Part shown: piece after piece, positions 1 through 13,664 of the stretch | Position numbering within the stretch: the stretch's first letter is position 1 | Layout: each line of letters opens with the position of its first letter | DNA from: Streptomyces marianii | GTDB taxonomy: Bacteria; Actinomycetota; Actinomycetes; Streptomycetales; Streptomycetaceae | DNA length: 64,000 nucleotides | Assembly (NCBI RefSeq): GCF_005795905.1 | Contig: NZ_VAWE01000001.1 | Coordinates: 8,063,501 to 8,127,500 of the forward strand | Reading direction: 5' to 3' | Notes under the pieces: generated by a model | Told to the model about the DNA's origin: nothing | The model's database searches: none | What the model saw: only the letters and a program-made list of their open reading frames with translations | Made by a program: the position numbers and the translations under genes

Positions 1-90
1 GACCGCGCGGTCCTGGACGACGGCACGGCGAACGAGGCGTTCGAGGCCCTCGCCGGCACGCTGCGCCCATCGGGGCCGGCCGTGGACTGA
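1..90 (+). CDS. 3' end of an unidentified gene
   Basis: Only the last 29 codons are inside the window, ending PSGPAVD with TGA at 88-90. No motif survives in this tail and no function is assigned. It has the same direction as the NRPS operon starting at 409 and could be an upstream cluster member, but a 318-base gap separates them. Confidence 0.5.
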   Translation, partial: DRAVLDDGTANEAFEALAGTLRPSGPAVD

Positions 91-408
91 CGTCTCCCCG
101 CACGGCGTGGCGGCGCGGCCCGGACGAAGGGCCCGGCATGACCAGCCTCGTGATCCGCCCCGGCGTCCGGACCACCGGGCACCACCACGCCCGCGGCACA
201 CCACGGGCACCGCACGGCGGCGCCCGCCACCCCGCCGCACCACCGATGTTCGACGCGCCACCCCGACCTGCCACCGACGTACGACGCAACCCCGACGTAC
301 CACCGTCCGAAGCGCCGCCGCGCGACCCGCGGAGCGCCCGAACGACCGCCGCCGGCCACGACCGTGACCGGCGCAGGACAACCGACCCGACGACCTCAGG
401 GATCGCCC
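91..408. other. Leader region upstream of the NRPS operon
   Basis: No convincing gene lies here. The stretch is C-rich with many CACC and CCG runs, which keep several frames open by composition alone. An in-frame GTG at 364 would add 15 residues to the first NRPS protein. The ATG at 409 has an AGGGA ribosome-binding site at a better distance. Any operon promoter should lie here, but no clear -35/-10 pair was seen. Confidence 0.4.
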
Positions 409-3400
409 ATGCTTCCGCTCTCCTCCTCGCAGGAGATCGTCTGGCTGCACGAGCAGATGCAGCCGGGCAGCCGTGCCTACAACTTCACCGCCGCACTCGA
501 CCTCTGGGGCACGCTCGACACCGAGGCGCTGCACCGCGGGCTCGCCGCCACCCTGGAGCGCCACCCCGGCCTGCGGCTCGAACTCGTCGCCTCCACCGGT
601 TCCGTACCGGGGCAGCGGGTCGCGCAGGAGTGCCGGCCGAGGCTCAGCACGGTCGACATCAGCGGGGAGGAGGACCCCGAGGCGGCGTTCGCGGAGCTGC
701 TGCGCGCCGAGGCCGAGTCACCTCTCGACACCTTCGAGGCCCCGCTGCTCCGCTGGACGCTCGTCCGTCTCGCGGAGCGCCACCACCGCCTGGTCCACGT
801 CGAGCACCACCTGATTCACGACGGTCACTCCTTCGCGATCCTGCTCGACGACGTGTTCGGCGTCTACCGCGCCCACGTCCTCGGCGAGCCCGCGGAGCTC
901 CCGCCCGCCGCGTCGTACGCGGACCACGTCCTCGCCCGAGCCGAGGCCGCGTTCGCCCCCGAGAGCCTCGACTTCTGGCGGACGGCACTCCGCGACCAGC
1001 CCCACGACCTGCCACTGCCCGGCCTCGCCCGCCCCGGCGCCGGGCGCAGGCACCACGGCGCGCAGCTGCGGCAGTCGATCGGTGCCGACCTCGCCGGGCG
1101 GCTGCGCGAGCACGCCCGCTCCCGCGGCCTCACCCCGTTCGCCACGCTCCTCGGGCTCTTCGCCGAACTGCTGCGCCGGCACAGCGGACGCTCCCGGATG
1201 GTCGTCGGCACGGCCGTCGGCAACCGGCCCCGGGGCTACGAGAACTCCGTCGGCATGTTCGTCAACACCATCCCGCTGCCGCTCGCACTGGACGCCGGCG
1301 CGCCCGCGCAGGACACCATGGACGAGGTCACCGACACCCTCATCCGCGCCCTGCCGCACCAGGACGTGCCCGTCCAGGAGCTGACGCGCGCGCTCGGCAT
1401 GCACTCCTCGGGCGCGGACAACCCGCTGTTCTCCGTCATGTTCAGCGCCCACGACGCCCCGCTCCCCGAGATCGACGTACCCGGTCTGGACATCACGCTC
1501 TTCGAGGGGTTCAACACCGGCACCACCCGGTTCGACCTCGACGTCGTACTGCTGCCGGACGACCGGCGCGGTGTCACCCCGCGCCGCGGCGCGGCCGGTA
1601 TGACGCTGGTCTGGGACTACGACGCCGACCTCTTCGGCGAGGACGTGGCACGCATGCTCGCCGGCCGCTTCCTGGACCTGCTCCGGGCCTACCTCGACGC
1701 CCCGGAGACCCCGCTGGCCGACCTGGCGCCCGCGGCCGTGGAGCCGGCCGCCGAAGCCGTCCCCCTGCCGGAGGACCGCGACCCGCTCGATCCCACGGCC
1801 GGCCACGACCCGGCCCTGCCGGCCCTGCTGTCCGGCGCACGGCGCCTCAGCTACGGCGAACTCGACGCGCGCGTCGGCTCGCTCGCGCAGCGGCTGCGTG
1901 CCGCGGGGGTGACCCCCGGACAGCCGGTGGCCGTCGTCCTGCCCAGGGGGGCCGACTCCGTCGTCGCGCTGCTGGCCTGCCTGCGCACCGGCGCGGTCCA
2001 CTGCCCGCTGTCCCCCTCCGACCCGCCCGCCCGGCTCGCACTGCTCCTGGAACGGCTGGGCCCGGCGCTGGTGCTCACCGGTGAGGGCGGCCCGGCCGTA
2101 CCGGACGGACTGCCCGCCGCCCGGATCGACGCACCCGTGCTCCCCCGCGTGCGCGAGGCCGCGGTGCTCCCCGGCACCACGTACGTCATCCACACCTCCG
2201 GATCCACCGGCACGCCGAAGCCCGTCGCCGTCGGGCGCGCGGCGCTGGAACACCATGTGACGGCGGTCGCGGGCCGGTTCGCCCTCGCCGCCGGGGACCG
2301 GGTCCTGATGTTCGCGCAGCCGTCCTTCGACGTGGCGCTGGAGGAGGTGCTGCCGACCCTGCACGCCGGGGCGTGCCTGGTCGTCCCCGACCACGAGGTG
2401 CCCACCGGTGGGGAGCTCGCCGACCTGCTCGCGTCCGCGCGCGTCACCGTCGCCAATCTGCCCACCAGCTACTTCCTCGCCACCCGCGACGACCTGCGTC
2501 CCGCACTGCGCGACGGGAGCTGGGCACCGCGGCTGCTCGTCCTCGGTGGCGAGCGCCTTCCCGCGGACGCCCTCCGCGACGTCCTCGCCGACACCGGGGC
2601 GACCGTCCTCAACGCGTACGGCGTCACCGAGGCGGCCATCAGCTCCACCGTCCACGAGATCTCCCGCGACGCCCTCGCCGACGGTGCCGAGATCCCCCTC
2701 GGCACCGAACTCCCGGGCGAACGCGTCCACGTCCTCGACGCCCACCGCCGCCCGCTGCCGCCAGGCGCCGTCGGTGAACTCGCCATCGCCGGGCCCGGTC
2801 TCGCCGAGGGGTACGCGGGGAACCCGGAGGCGACGGCCGCCCGCTTCGTCACCGTCGACGCGCTCGGCGGGGAGCGCGTCTACCTGACCGGAGACCTCGG
2901 CTACCGCGGACTGGACGGCCTCCTGTACTTCCTGGGCCGGCGGGACAACCAGATCAAGCTCCGAGGGCACCGCATCGAGCTGGAGGAGATCGAGGCCGCG
3001 GCGTCCGCCGCACTCGGCGGCCGGTCCTGCGCCGTCGTCCTGGACCGCGAGACCGCCGGAGGCCCCCGGCTCGTCGGTTTCCTCGAGGACGGCGGCGGCC
3101 GCGCGGCGTTCGACGAGAAGACGCTGCACGCCGAGCTCGGCCGCCGGCTGCCCGGCCCCCTCGTCCCCGCGCGCTGGGCACTGCTCGACACCATGCCGAC
3201 CCTCGCCGGGGGCAAGCCCGACCGGACGGCGCTCGCCCGTCGTGCGGCGGCACTCGAACCCGTGGCACCCGCCGCGACCGCGTCCTCGCCCGCCCCCGTG
3301 CCGGACGATCCGATGACGGCCCTGCTCGCGGAGGGCTGGCGCGAGGTCCTCGGCCACAGCCGGTTCGACGCGCGCTCCCACTTCTTCCGCAGCGGAGGCC

Positions 3401-3546
3401 ACTCGCTGCTCGCCGCCGAGCTCGCGGCCTGGCTGGAGCCCCGGCTGGGCACCCGCCCACCGCTCAGGGTGCTCTTCCGCAACCCGGTGCTCGCCGAGCA
3501 GGCCGACGCCCTCGCGGCCACCTCCACCCTCTCCACGGAGTCGTGA
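409..3546 (+). CDS. NRPS module C-A-T
   Basis: A 1045-residue non-ribosomal peptide synthetase acting on carrier-bound substrates in the cytoplasm. The condensation domain fills about residues 1-430 with an intact catalytic motif HHLIHDG at 133-139. The adenylation domain follows, with TSGSTGTPK at about 596, NAYGVTEA, and a GGKPDR motif carrying the C-terminal lysine. The carrier serine is in GGHSLL at about residue 999. Read against GrsA, the binding-pocket code is D-V-E-N-V-G-A-I-S-K, loosely like recalled hydroxyornithine codes (D-x-E-N-x-G-x-I-x-K), so a basic or small polar amino acid is possible but not assigned. A C domain at the front of the first NRPS gene suggests that it acylates or extends something supplied by another protein. 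The stop overlaps the next ATG, so translation is probably coupled. Confidence 0.93.
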   Translation: MLPLSSSQEIVWLHEQMQPGSRAYNFTAALDLWGTLDTEALHRGLAATLERHPGLRLELVASTGSVPGQRVAQECRPRLSTVDISGEEDPEAAFAELLRAEAESPLDTFEAPLLRWTLVRLAERHHRLVHVEHHLIHDGHSFAILLDDVFGVYRAHVLGEPAELPPAASYADHVLARAEAAFAPESLDFWRTALRDQPHDLPLPGLARPGAGRRHHGAQLRQSIGADLAGRLREHARSRGLTPFATLLGLFAELLRRHSGRSRMVVGTAVGNRPRGYENSVGMFVNTIPLPLALDAGAPAQDTMDEVTDTLIRALPHQDVPVQELTRALGMHSSGADNPLFSVMFSAHDAPLPEIDVPGLDITLFEGFNTGTTRFDLDVVLLPDDRRGVTPRRGAAGMTLVWDYDADLFGEDVARMLAGRFLDLLRAYLDAPETPLADLAPAAVEPAAEAVPLPEDRDPLDPTAGHDPALPALLSGARRLSYGELDARVGSLAQRLRAAGVTPGQPVAVVLPRGADSVVALLACLRTGAVHCPLSPSDPPARLALLLERLGPALVLTGEGGPAVPDGLPAARIDAPVLPRVREAAVLPGTTYVIHTSGSTGTPKPVAVGRAALEHHVTAVAGRFALAAGDRVLMFAQPSFDVALEEVLPTLHAGACLVVPDHEVPTGGELADLLASARVTVANLPTSYFLATRDDLRPALRDGSWAPRLLVLGGERLPADALRDVLADTGATVLNAYGVTEAAISSTVHEISRDALADGAEIPLGTELPGERVHVLDAHRRPLPPGAVGELAIAGPGLAEGYAGNPEATAARFVTVDALGGERVYLTGDLGYRGLDGLLYFLGRRDNQIKLRGHRIELEEIEAAASAALGGRSCAVVLDRETAGGPRLVGFLEDGGGRAAFDEKTLHAELGRRLPGPLVPARWALLDTMPTLAGGKPDRTALARRAAALEPVAPAATASSPAPVPDDPMTALLAEGWREVLGHSRFDARSHFFRSGGHSLLAAELAAWLEPRLGTRPPLRVLFRNPVLAEQADALAATSTLSTES

Positions 3547-5507
3547 TGACCCAGCCCCTGACCACCCCTGACCCCACGACCGCCGCCGGCGCAGTCGCCC
3601 GCGGTGCCGAGGCCGCCGGCACCGGGCCCGCCGCCGTCGCCGCCGTCCCCCGCGACCCCGACGGCACCCCGCTGAGCATCGCCCACGGCCCCGCGGCCCG
3701 ACCGACCGGCGTGCTCGCCCGCTTCGAGGACTGGGCCCGGCGCACCCCGCAGGCCCCCGCCGTGATCGACGGCGACCGCACCTGGACGTACCGGGAACTC
3801 GACACCGCCGCCGCGCGCGTCGCCACCGCCCTGCGCGGCCGCGTGGGACCGGGGGACCTGGTCGGCGTCTGCCTCGACCGCTCGACGGCCCTCGTCGTGA
3901 CGGCCGTCGCGCTCGCCCGCCTCGGTGCCGTCTACCTGCCGCTCGGCCCCCGTCCCGGCGAGCGACGCACCGAGGCGGTCACCGAGGACCTCGACGTCGC
4001 CTGCCTCGTCGGCGACCCCGGAGTCCTACCCGCCCGCCACTGCGCCGGGGACCTGACCGCCCTGCCGCTGCCCATCGAGGGCAGCAACGCGCCCACCGCC
4101 CCCGTGGCCGCCTTCGCCCCTCCGGCGGCCGGCGCGCGACGAGCGCCCGAGGGCGCCCTGTACGCCGTCCTCACCTCCGGTTCCACCGGCCGCCCCAAGG
4201 CGGTCGCGGTGGCCGGGCCCGCCCTGTCCGTCGCCCTCGACTGGTACCGGGCCGAGACCGGTCTCGCACCCGGCGACCGCCAGTCCCTGCTCATCGGTGT
4301 CGCGTTCGACCCCCACCTGCTGGAGCTGTGGGCCGGGCTCACCTCCGGAGCCGCCCTCGTTCCCGCACCCGACGACGTCCGCTGGGACTCGCGCGTTCTC
4401 ACCGACTGGTGGCGCGACGCCGCCGTGACCGTGTCCGTGGCGGCCACCCCGATGGTGGAACCGCTGCTGGACCGGCCGTGGCCGCAGGACCTGAGCCTGC
4501 GTCACCTCGTCGTCGGAGGCGACCGGATGCGCCGCCGGCCCGGCCGCGACGTCACCGCCACCGTCCACAACGCCTACGGACCCGCGGAAGCCACCGTCGT
4601 CACCACCACCTACGCCATGCGCGGCACCGACGCGCAGGCGGGCAGCGCGACCCCGCCGCCCATCGGCGCCCCCCTGCCCGGTGTCACGGTCGTCGTCACG
4701 GGGGAGGACGGCCGGCCCGTCGCCCGCGGGCAGAACGGCGAACTCCGCATCGGCGGCCACTGTCTGGCGCTCGGCTACCTCGACCCCGAGCTGACCGCAC
4801 GGCGCTTCGCCGCCCCGCCGCAGGACCCGCCGCTGCCCGGCGTCGACCGTCTCTACCGCACCGGCGACCGGGTGCGGATGACCGCCGACGGCAGCCTCGA
4901 GTTCCTGGGACGCCTCGACGACCAGGTCAAGATCAGCGGCGTGCGGATCGAACCGGCCGAGGTGGAGGCCGCGTTCGAGCGGGACCCGGACGTCCGAAGC
5001 GCCGTCGTGACCGTGCTGCGCGACGAGTCCGGCCACGCACGCCTCGTCGCCCACGTACGGCCCGCCGCCGGCACCCGGCCCGCGACCGGTGACCTGCTGG
5101 CGGCGGTCCGCGCCTGGCTCCCCGAACAGGCCGTGCCCACCGCCGTGCGCATCGTCGAGGGCTACCCCCTGGACGCCAACGGCAAGGTGGACCGGCCCGC
5201 GCTGGCGGCGGAGACATCCGCTCCCGGCGGCTGCGCGACCCCCTCCGGCGACGCCCGTGGGACGACACCCGCCGAACGGCTCGTCCTCGCGACCGTACGG
5301 GACCTCCTCGGCCGGCCCGGGACCTCCCTCGGCGACAACTTCACCGACGCGGGCGGCACCTCCGTCGTCGCCGCCCGGCTGCTGGAGGCGGTCGAGCGCG
5401 AGACGGGTGTCCGCCTGCGCGCCCCCGAACTGCTGCGCAGCCCGGACCTGCGCGCCTTCGCCGCCCTCCTCGACGAGCGCCGGACCACACGGCCGACAGG
5501 AGCCTGA
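3546..5507 (+). CDS. NRPS A-T didomain
   Basis: A 653-residue adenylation-thiolation protein. After an Ala/Pro-rich leader of about 55 residues come the adenylation motifs TSGSTGRPKA (about 210), NAYGPAEAT, FLGRLDDQVKISG and NGKVDR, then a carrier site DAGGTS with its serine near 606. There is no condensation domain, so it must load its amino acid in trans or hand it to a C domain on the first or fourth protein. The hand-read code is D-P-L-V-V-G-A-V-V-K. Proline at the second pocket position is unusual and no substrate is proposed. The ATG at 3546 overlaps the previous stop; a GTG at 3543 is an alternative. Confidence 0.92.
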   Translation: MTQPLTTPDPTTAAGAVARGAEAAGTGPAAVAAVPRDPDGTPLSIAHGPAARPTGVLARFEDWARRTPQAPAVIDGDRTWTYRELDTAAARVATALRGRVGPGDLVGVCLDRSTALVVTAVALARLGAVYLPLGPRPGERRTEAVTEDLDVACLVGDPGVLPARHCAGDLTALPLPIEGSNAPTAPVAAFAPPAAGARRAPEGALYAVLTSGSTGRPKAVAVAGPALSVALDWYRAETGLAPGDRQSLLIGVAFDPHLLELWAGLTSGAALVPAPDDVRWDSRVLTDWWRDAAVTVSVAATPMVEPLLDRPWPQDLSLRHLVVGGDRMRRRPGRDVTATVHNAYGPAEATVVTTTYAMRGTDAQAGSATPPPIGAPLPGVTVVVTGEDGRPVARGQNGELRIGGHCLALGYLDPELTARRFAAPPQDPPLPGVDRLYRTGDRVRMTADGSLEFLGRLDDQVKISGVRIEPAEVEAAFERDPDVRSAVVTVLRDESGHARLVAHVRPAAGTRPATGDLLAAVRAWLPEQAVPTAVRIVEGYPLDANGKVDRPALAAETSAPGGCATPSGDARGTTPAERLVLATVRDLLGRPGTSLGDNFTDAGGTSVVAARLLEAVERETGVRLRAPELLRSPDLRAFAALLDERRTTRPTGA

Positions 5508-5508
5508 G

Positions 5509-7381
5509 ATGTCACACCGCACCCCGCAGCCCCTCGACACCACGGCGGACGCGCCCGCGCCGCCGCCCGCCGCGCCGGGCGGCCCCGGAGCCCGGCCGTC
5601 CGCACCACGGACCGGCCTGCCCGCCCTCGTCGCCCGGCACGCCGAACTCCACCCGAACGCCCTGGCCGTGGTCGACGGCGACACCACCCTCACCTACGGC
5701 CGGCTGGTCGCGGCCGGCCGTGCGCTCGCCGCACGCCTGCGCGACCACGGGGTGACCCGCGGCGACCGGGTCGCGTTGCTCACCACCCGCTCCGCCCGTA
5801 CGGTCGTGGCGCAGCTCGCGCTGTGGTGGGCCGGAGCCGTGTGCGTGCCGCTGGATCCCGCCCAGCCCCGGCCGCGCACCGAGGCGATGACCGCCGACGC
5901 GGAGGTGACGCTCACCGTCGGCGACGCCAAGCTGCTGGACGCGTCCTCGTTCGCCGGCCCCGTGCTCGCACTGCCCGAGGAACCGCTGAACGGCACGGGT
6001 CTCCAGGAGGAAGCCGACCCGGACAGCCCGGCGTTCATCATGTTCACCTCCGGCTCCACCGGACGCCCCAAGGGCGTCGCCGTCCCGCACGGAGCCATCG
6101 CCGAACTGGTCACCGCACCGGAGTACGTCACCGTCACCGCGCGGGACCGGGTCCTCTTCCACTCGCCGATGACCTTCGACGCCTCGACGTTCGAGGTGTG
6201 GGCCGCGCTGGCCAACGGCGCCGCGGTCGTCGTGTGCACCGTGGAGCGCCCTTCCCTGGAGGACCTGTCCCGGCACGTCGAACGCCACGGTGTGACGGTG
6301 GCGTTCTTCACCACCGCCCTCTTCCACCAGCTCGCCGCCCGCCGCTCCCGCGTCTTCGACCAGCTGCGGTCGGTCGTGGTGGGCGGTGAGGCGCTGGCCG
6401 CCGCCCAGGCCCGCGAGGTGCTGGCCGCCTTCCCGTGGCTGGAGCTGGTCAACGGCTACGGACCGACCGAGACGACCACCTTCGCCACCGCCCACCGGGT
6501 CACCCGGGCCGACTGCGACGGCCCGATACCGATCGGCCGGCCCATCGCCGGCGCGACCGTGCACCTCCTGGGCACCGACGGCCACCCGGTCGCGGACGGG
6601 GACCGGGGAGAACTGTGGATCGGCGGCAGCAGGCTGGCCCACGGGTACACCGGACTGCCCGCGCTCACCGCCGAGCGGTTCGTCGACCACCCCGGCGCCG
6701 GGCGGCTCTACCGCACCGGCGACATCGTCTCCCGCCGTCCCGACGGCACGCTCGACTTCCACGGGCGCAACGACGACCAGGTCAAGGTCCGCGGATTCCG
6801 CATCGAACCCGGCGAGGTCGAACACGCCCTGCGCGAGCGGCCCGACGTCGACGACGCCGCCGTCACCGTCGACCGGGCGGGCACCCCTGAGGCACGCCTC
6901 GTCGCCTTCGTCGTACCCGCGCCCGGCCCGGTTCCCCGGCCCGCGGCGCTCCGCGAACGGCTCACCGACGTCCTGCCCGCGCATCTGGTGCCCGACGCGG
7001 TCACCGTGGTGGAGCAGCTGCCGCTCACGCCGTCCGGCAAGGTCGACCGGCGCGCCCTCGGCGGACTCACCGGCACGGGCGAGGGCGGTGAGTCCGGTAC
7101 GCCCGTGCCGCCGATGACCCCGCTGGAGCAGGCGGTCGCCGAGGTGTGGAGCCGGGCGCTCGGCAGCGAGGTCGCCCGTGCCGACGCCGACTTCCTCGCC
7201 CTCGGCGGCCATTCGCTGCTCGCCCTGGCCGTCACCGACGACCTGCGTGAGGAACTCGGTGCGGAGATCGCCCTCGCCGACTTCTTCGCCGCCCCGACCG
7301 TCGCCGGCCAGGCGGTCCTGGTCGAGCGCGCCCTGCTGGCCGTGCACGGCGACCTCCACCCCGAGACCCCGGAGCACAGCG

Positions 7382-7392
<11 letters not shown>
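5509..7392 (+). CDS. NRPS A-T didomain, valine-like code
   Basis: A 627-residue adenylation-thiolation protein starting one base after the previous stop. Motifs in order: FTSGSTGRPKGV (about 180), FDASTFEVW, NGYGPTETTT, FHGRNDDQVKVRGFRIEPGE, SGKVDRRAL and the carrier site LGGHSLL with its serine near 569. The code read by alignment to GrsA is D-A-F-F-V-G-G-T-F-K, eight of ten positions identical to the remembered valine code D-A-F-W-I-G-G-T-F-K. A branched aliphatic residue (Val or Ile) is therefore the best guess. It has no C domain and must cooperate with neighbouring proteins. The next gene begins inside its last codons. Confidence 0.93.
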
Positions 7393-10657
<3,265 letters not shown>

Positions 10658-10833
10658 GGCGGCGGCGTCTGAGGCGGCGGCGCCCGGGGTCCGTGGGGGC
10701 CGCCGGGCGCCGCCGTCGCGCGGCAGGCCGTCCCCGCCGGCGCGGGCCCGTCCCGGGACGATCCGCCGACACCGGACGCGCCGGCAGCCACGGCCGGTGG
10801 GGAGGCGTGGCGGCCCGCGGACCCTCCCGCACG

Positions 10834-12948
10834 TCATCCGCCGGTCGTGCCAAAGCGCATGAGCAGCAGGGCGATGTCGTCGACGGGGTTGGGCACGCGC
10901 TGGACGAGCGTGTCCGCCAGAACGTCCAGGTCGGCGGGATCGGCGCTCCGGAGCAGGTCGCCGAGCGAGTCGAGCGCGTCGTCCGGATCCACCCCCGGGT
11001 CCTCGACGAGGCCGTCGGTGTAGAGGAGCAGCACGCAGCCGGGCGGCAGGGGGAAGCCCAGTGCCGGGTAGTCGGCCTCCGGGTCGATGCCGAGGAGCAG
11101 ACCCGGTGGCACGGCCAGCACTTCGGTACGGCCGTCGGCGTGCCGCAACAGGGGCCGCGTGTGCCCGGCGGTGGCCATGCACAGCTCCCGCCGGGCCATG
11201 TCCACATGGGCGTAGAGACAACTGGTGAACAGATCGCTGTCGAGGTCGATCAGCAGGCGGTTCGTGCGGCGGAGGACGTCGCCGGGAGGGGCGCCGGCGG
11301 TGGCGTGGGCGTGCACGGCGGTGCGGACCTGGCCCATCAGCGCGGCGGCGTCGGTGTTGTGGCCCTGGACGTCGCCGATGGCCGCCGCGGCGGTGGTGTC
11401 GTCCAGCCGGATGAGGTCGTAGAAGTCGCCGCCGACATCGAGGCCCTGTCCCGCGGGCAGATAGCGCGCGGTCACGTCGAGCCCGGGCACGCGCGGGAGG
11501 CTGTGGGGCAGCAGCGCGGCCTGGAGACGGCGGGCGACGTCGTGTTTGGTGTCGTACAGCCGGGCGCGCTCCAGGGCCTGGCCGATCAGCCCGGCGAGCG
11601 AGGTGAGCACGGCCCGTTCGGTGGCCGGGAACCGCTTGTGCCGGTCGTACGCCAGCACCAGGGACCCGATCCGCCGGCCGGACGCGATCAGCGGCAGGAC
11701 GGCCCAGGACTCCATGCCGTACCGGTGGACGGCCCGGGGATGGGCGCGCCTCAACTCGGCGAGGTCGCCGAAGAACTCCGCCTCGCCGGTGAGCATGGCG
11801 CGGGCGGCAGGAGTGTCCGGCGTCAGGGGGACGTCGTCGAAGTGCTCCATGGGCGCGTCGCCGTAGCCGCGGTGACCGAGGACCCTCCATCGCCCGTCCT
11901 CGGCGGCCAGCAGGGCCATGGCCTGCGCCCCGAGTGCCGGCAGGAGCTGGTCCGCGCTCTGCTCGACGACGTCCGCGACGCCGGCGGCCTCGGTGAGCGT
12001 GGCCGCCAGATGCATCAGGTGGTACAGCACGGTGGCGCGGCTCGGGCCGGAGGGCGGTGCCGCCCCCGGATCGGGCGCTTTCGGACCGGGGCCGCAGGGG
12101 GTGATGCGGACGCTGATGCCGGAGGCGTCCGGGTACAGCTCGAAGGTGAGCCGGGTCTCCGGCGGGCGGAGCGCGGTGAACGAGGTGGGCAGCTTGCTGA
12201 CCAGGGCCGCCCGGTAGTGGTCCTCCACCTCGGGCACGTCCGTCCACGGCAGCGCCTCCCACGGCACTGCGCCCAGCAGGTCCGCCGGATCGGCACCGAC
12301 GAGCGCGGCGGCCTCACGGGTGATGAAGACGATCCGGCCGTTCAGGTCCAGGGCACAGGATCCGCCCGGTAGCCGCTCGACGAACGCGGCCAGCGCCTCG
12401 GGCGGTCCCAGCTCTCGGTCCGGTTCCGGGGCGACGACGCGGGGACGCTCGCGGGGCACCGGTTCGCCGGCCTCCGCGGCCGCCCGCAGGGCTCGACCGA
12501 GTCGGCGGCAGGCGGCCTCGACGAGCGCCCGCTCGTCGGAAGCGAGCCGAGCCGGGTGGGATCCCGGCCACAGCAGCACCAGCCCGCCCCGAAGGGCACC
12601 GTCGTCGGCCACCGGAGCGGCCGCCAGCACGAAGTCGTACGGCAGCACGAGGGACGGCCTCGGGTACCGCCGAGCCAGTTCCTCCGTGCCACCCACCCAC
12701 ACCAGTCGTCCTTCCCGCACGGCGTCCGCCACGGGAAGCGGATCCGTCAGCGCCACCCGGGTCCAGGGTGCGGCGATCTGCCGGGGCACGCCGGTCAGAA
12801 CCGCCAGCCACAGGGAGTCCGCGCCGGCCTCGAGGACGTACAGCATCGCGGCGGAGGCGCGGGAGTCCCGCACCGCGTCCACCAACGTGGCTTCCACGTC
12901 CCGGCCCGGGCCCGCCGCGGCACGCGAACCGGCGGGCTCGCCGCTCAT
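10834..12948 (-). CDS. PAS/GAF sensor with SpoIIE-type PP2C phosphatase domain
   Basis: A soluble 704-residue serine/threonine phosphatase of the RsbU/SpoIIE class, which in Streptomyces acts on anti-anti-sigma proteins in stress and developmental signalling. A GAF-like N-terminus (to about 170) precedes a PAS-like segment (SCALDLNGRIVFIT, VGADPADLLG) and a GAF domain (about 320-470). The catalytic domain carries DVGGDFYDL at about 504, AIGDVQGHN, TAGHTRPLL and YTDGLVE, with VDDIALLLMR near the end, so its metal-binding acidic residues are present. ATG 12948 was chosen because homologous sequence begins just after it. The gene converges on the NRPS operon and may regulate it or be an unrelated neighbour. 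Confidence 0.88.
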   Translation of the reverse strand: MSGEPAGSRAAAGPGRDVEATLVDAVRDSRASAAMLYVLEAGADSLWLAVLTGVPRQIAAPWTRVALTDPLPVADAVREGRLVWVGGTEELARRYPRPSLVLPYDFVLAAAPVADDGALRGGLVLLWPGSHPARLASDERALVEAACRRLGRALRAAAEAGEPVPRERPRVVAPEPDRELGPPEALAAFVERLPGGSCALDLNGRIVFITREAAALVGADPADLLGAVPWEALPWTDVPEVEDHYRAALVSKLPTSFTALRPPETRLTFELYPDASGISVRITPCGPGPKAPDPGAAPPSGPSRATVLYHLMHLAATLTEAAGVADVVEQSADQLLPALGAQAMALLAAEDGRWRVLGHRGYGDAPMEHFDDVPLTPDTPAARAMLTGEAEFFGDLAELRRAHPRAVHRYGMESWAVLPLIASGRRIGSLVLAYDRHKRFPATERAVLTSLAGLIGQALERARLYDTKHDVARRLQAALLPHSLPRVPGLDVTARYLPAGQGLDVGGDFYDLIRLDDTTAAAAIGDVQGHNTDAAALMGQVRTAVHAHATAGAPPGDVLRRTNRLLIDLDSDLFTSCLYAHVDMARRELCMATAGHTRPLLRHADGRTEVLAVPPGLLLGIDPEADYPALGFPLPPGCVLLLYTDGLVEDPGVDPDDALDSLGDLLRSADPADLDVLADTLVQRVPNPVDDIALLLMRFGTTGG

Positions 12949-13664
12949 CCGTACGCCCCGCTCATCAGAAGTCCCCGGTCCCCCGGCGGCCCCGGTCCGC
13001 GCGTCGGACCAGTCCACCGCCCTGTCCACGGCTCGTCCGCGGCGCCCTCCGGCAAGGGCCGGACGCCGTCGGTGCCGGGAGTCGCACGCTCGGCGTCTTC
13101 CGGCACGGCGCGCCGGTCGTACCTCCCGGCGGCGCGCGGCTCCGCGACGCCGGCGGCCGTGCGCGGCCGTGCGCGGCGGTTCCACCGAGCATCGCCCATA
13201 TGCGGACCATAAGCCCGGCCGCTGCCGAGGACACCCGGGCGGTCCACACGACCCCGGGGCGGACCCGCGGCCGTACGCACGGGGTCACGGCAGGACGGCA
13301 TGCCGTGTCCACGACCGGGCACCGGACGGCCGGGCGGGCCGTCCGCCGGACCGCACCTCCGACCCTGCGGCCCCGGCCCGGCCCGGCCCGACCCTGCGGC
13401 CCCGGCCCTGCTGTGTACCGGGCCGCGCGCCACCTTCCCGCTCCCTGGAAGAATGGACCACGCGTGAGGCGCCCTGCCCCGTCCGAGCCCGGACGCCTGG
13501 CGCGGGCGCGCCACCCGCCGACTCCCGTACCCGACCCCAGGAGCGGTTGTGAGATCCGGAGTCTCGACCTTCGCCACCGACCGGGGAATCCGCACGATAC
13601 GGCTGGGAACGGCACTCGAGGAGCCCACGTTCGAGTCGTTCGGGTTCCGCCGGGACGGGACGCG
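12949..13664. other. Divergent intergenic region with a 19-bp direct repeat
   Basis: This 716-base gap separates the divergent phosphatase and PPOX genes. Several frames are open but none reads like a protein. A 19-base direct repeat starting GACCCTGCGG occurs at 13361-13379 and 13390-13408, separated by GGCCC-rich units. Promoters for both flanking genes should be here, but no clear pair was found. Confidence 0.4.

Noticed and set aside
138..2084. 648-codon frame starting upstream of the NRPS operon
   Set aside because: Arg/Pro/Ala-rich and overlapping the C domain in another frame; no credible start site.
718..3402. Long open frame on the minus strand opposite the first NRPS gene
   Set aside because: It mirrors the high-GC coding strand; the translation is Gly/Arg/Val-rich with no motifs, while the plus strand has clear C, A and T domains.
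10693..12372. 559-codon plus-strand frame over the PP2C phosphatase
   Set aside because: It is the antisense shadow of a gene with intact GAF and PP2C motifs.
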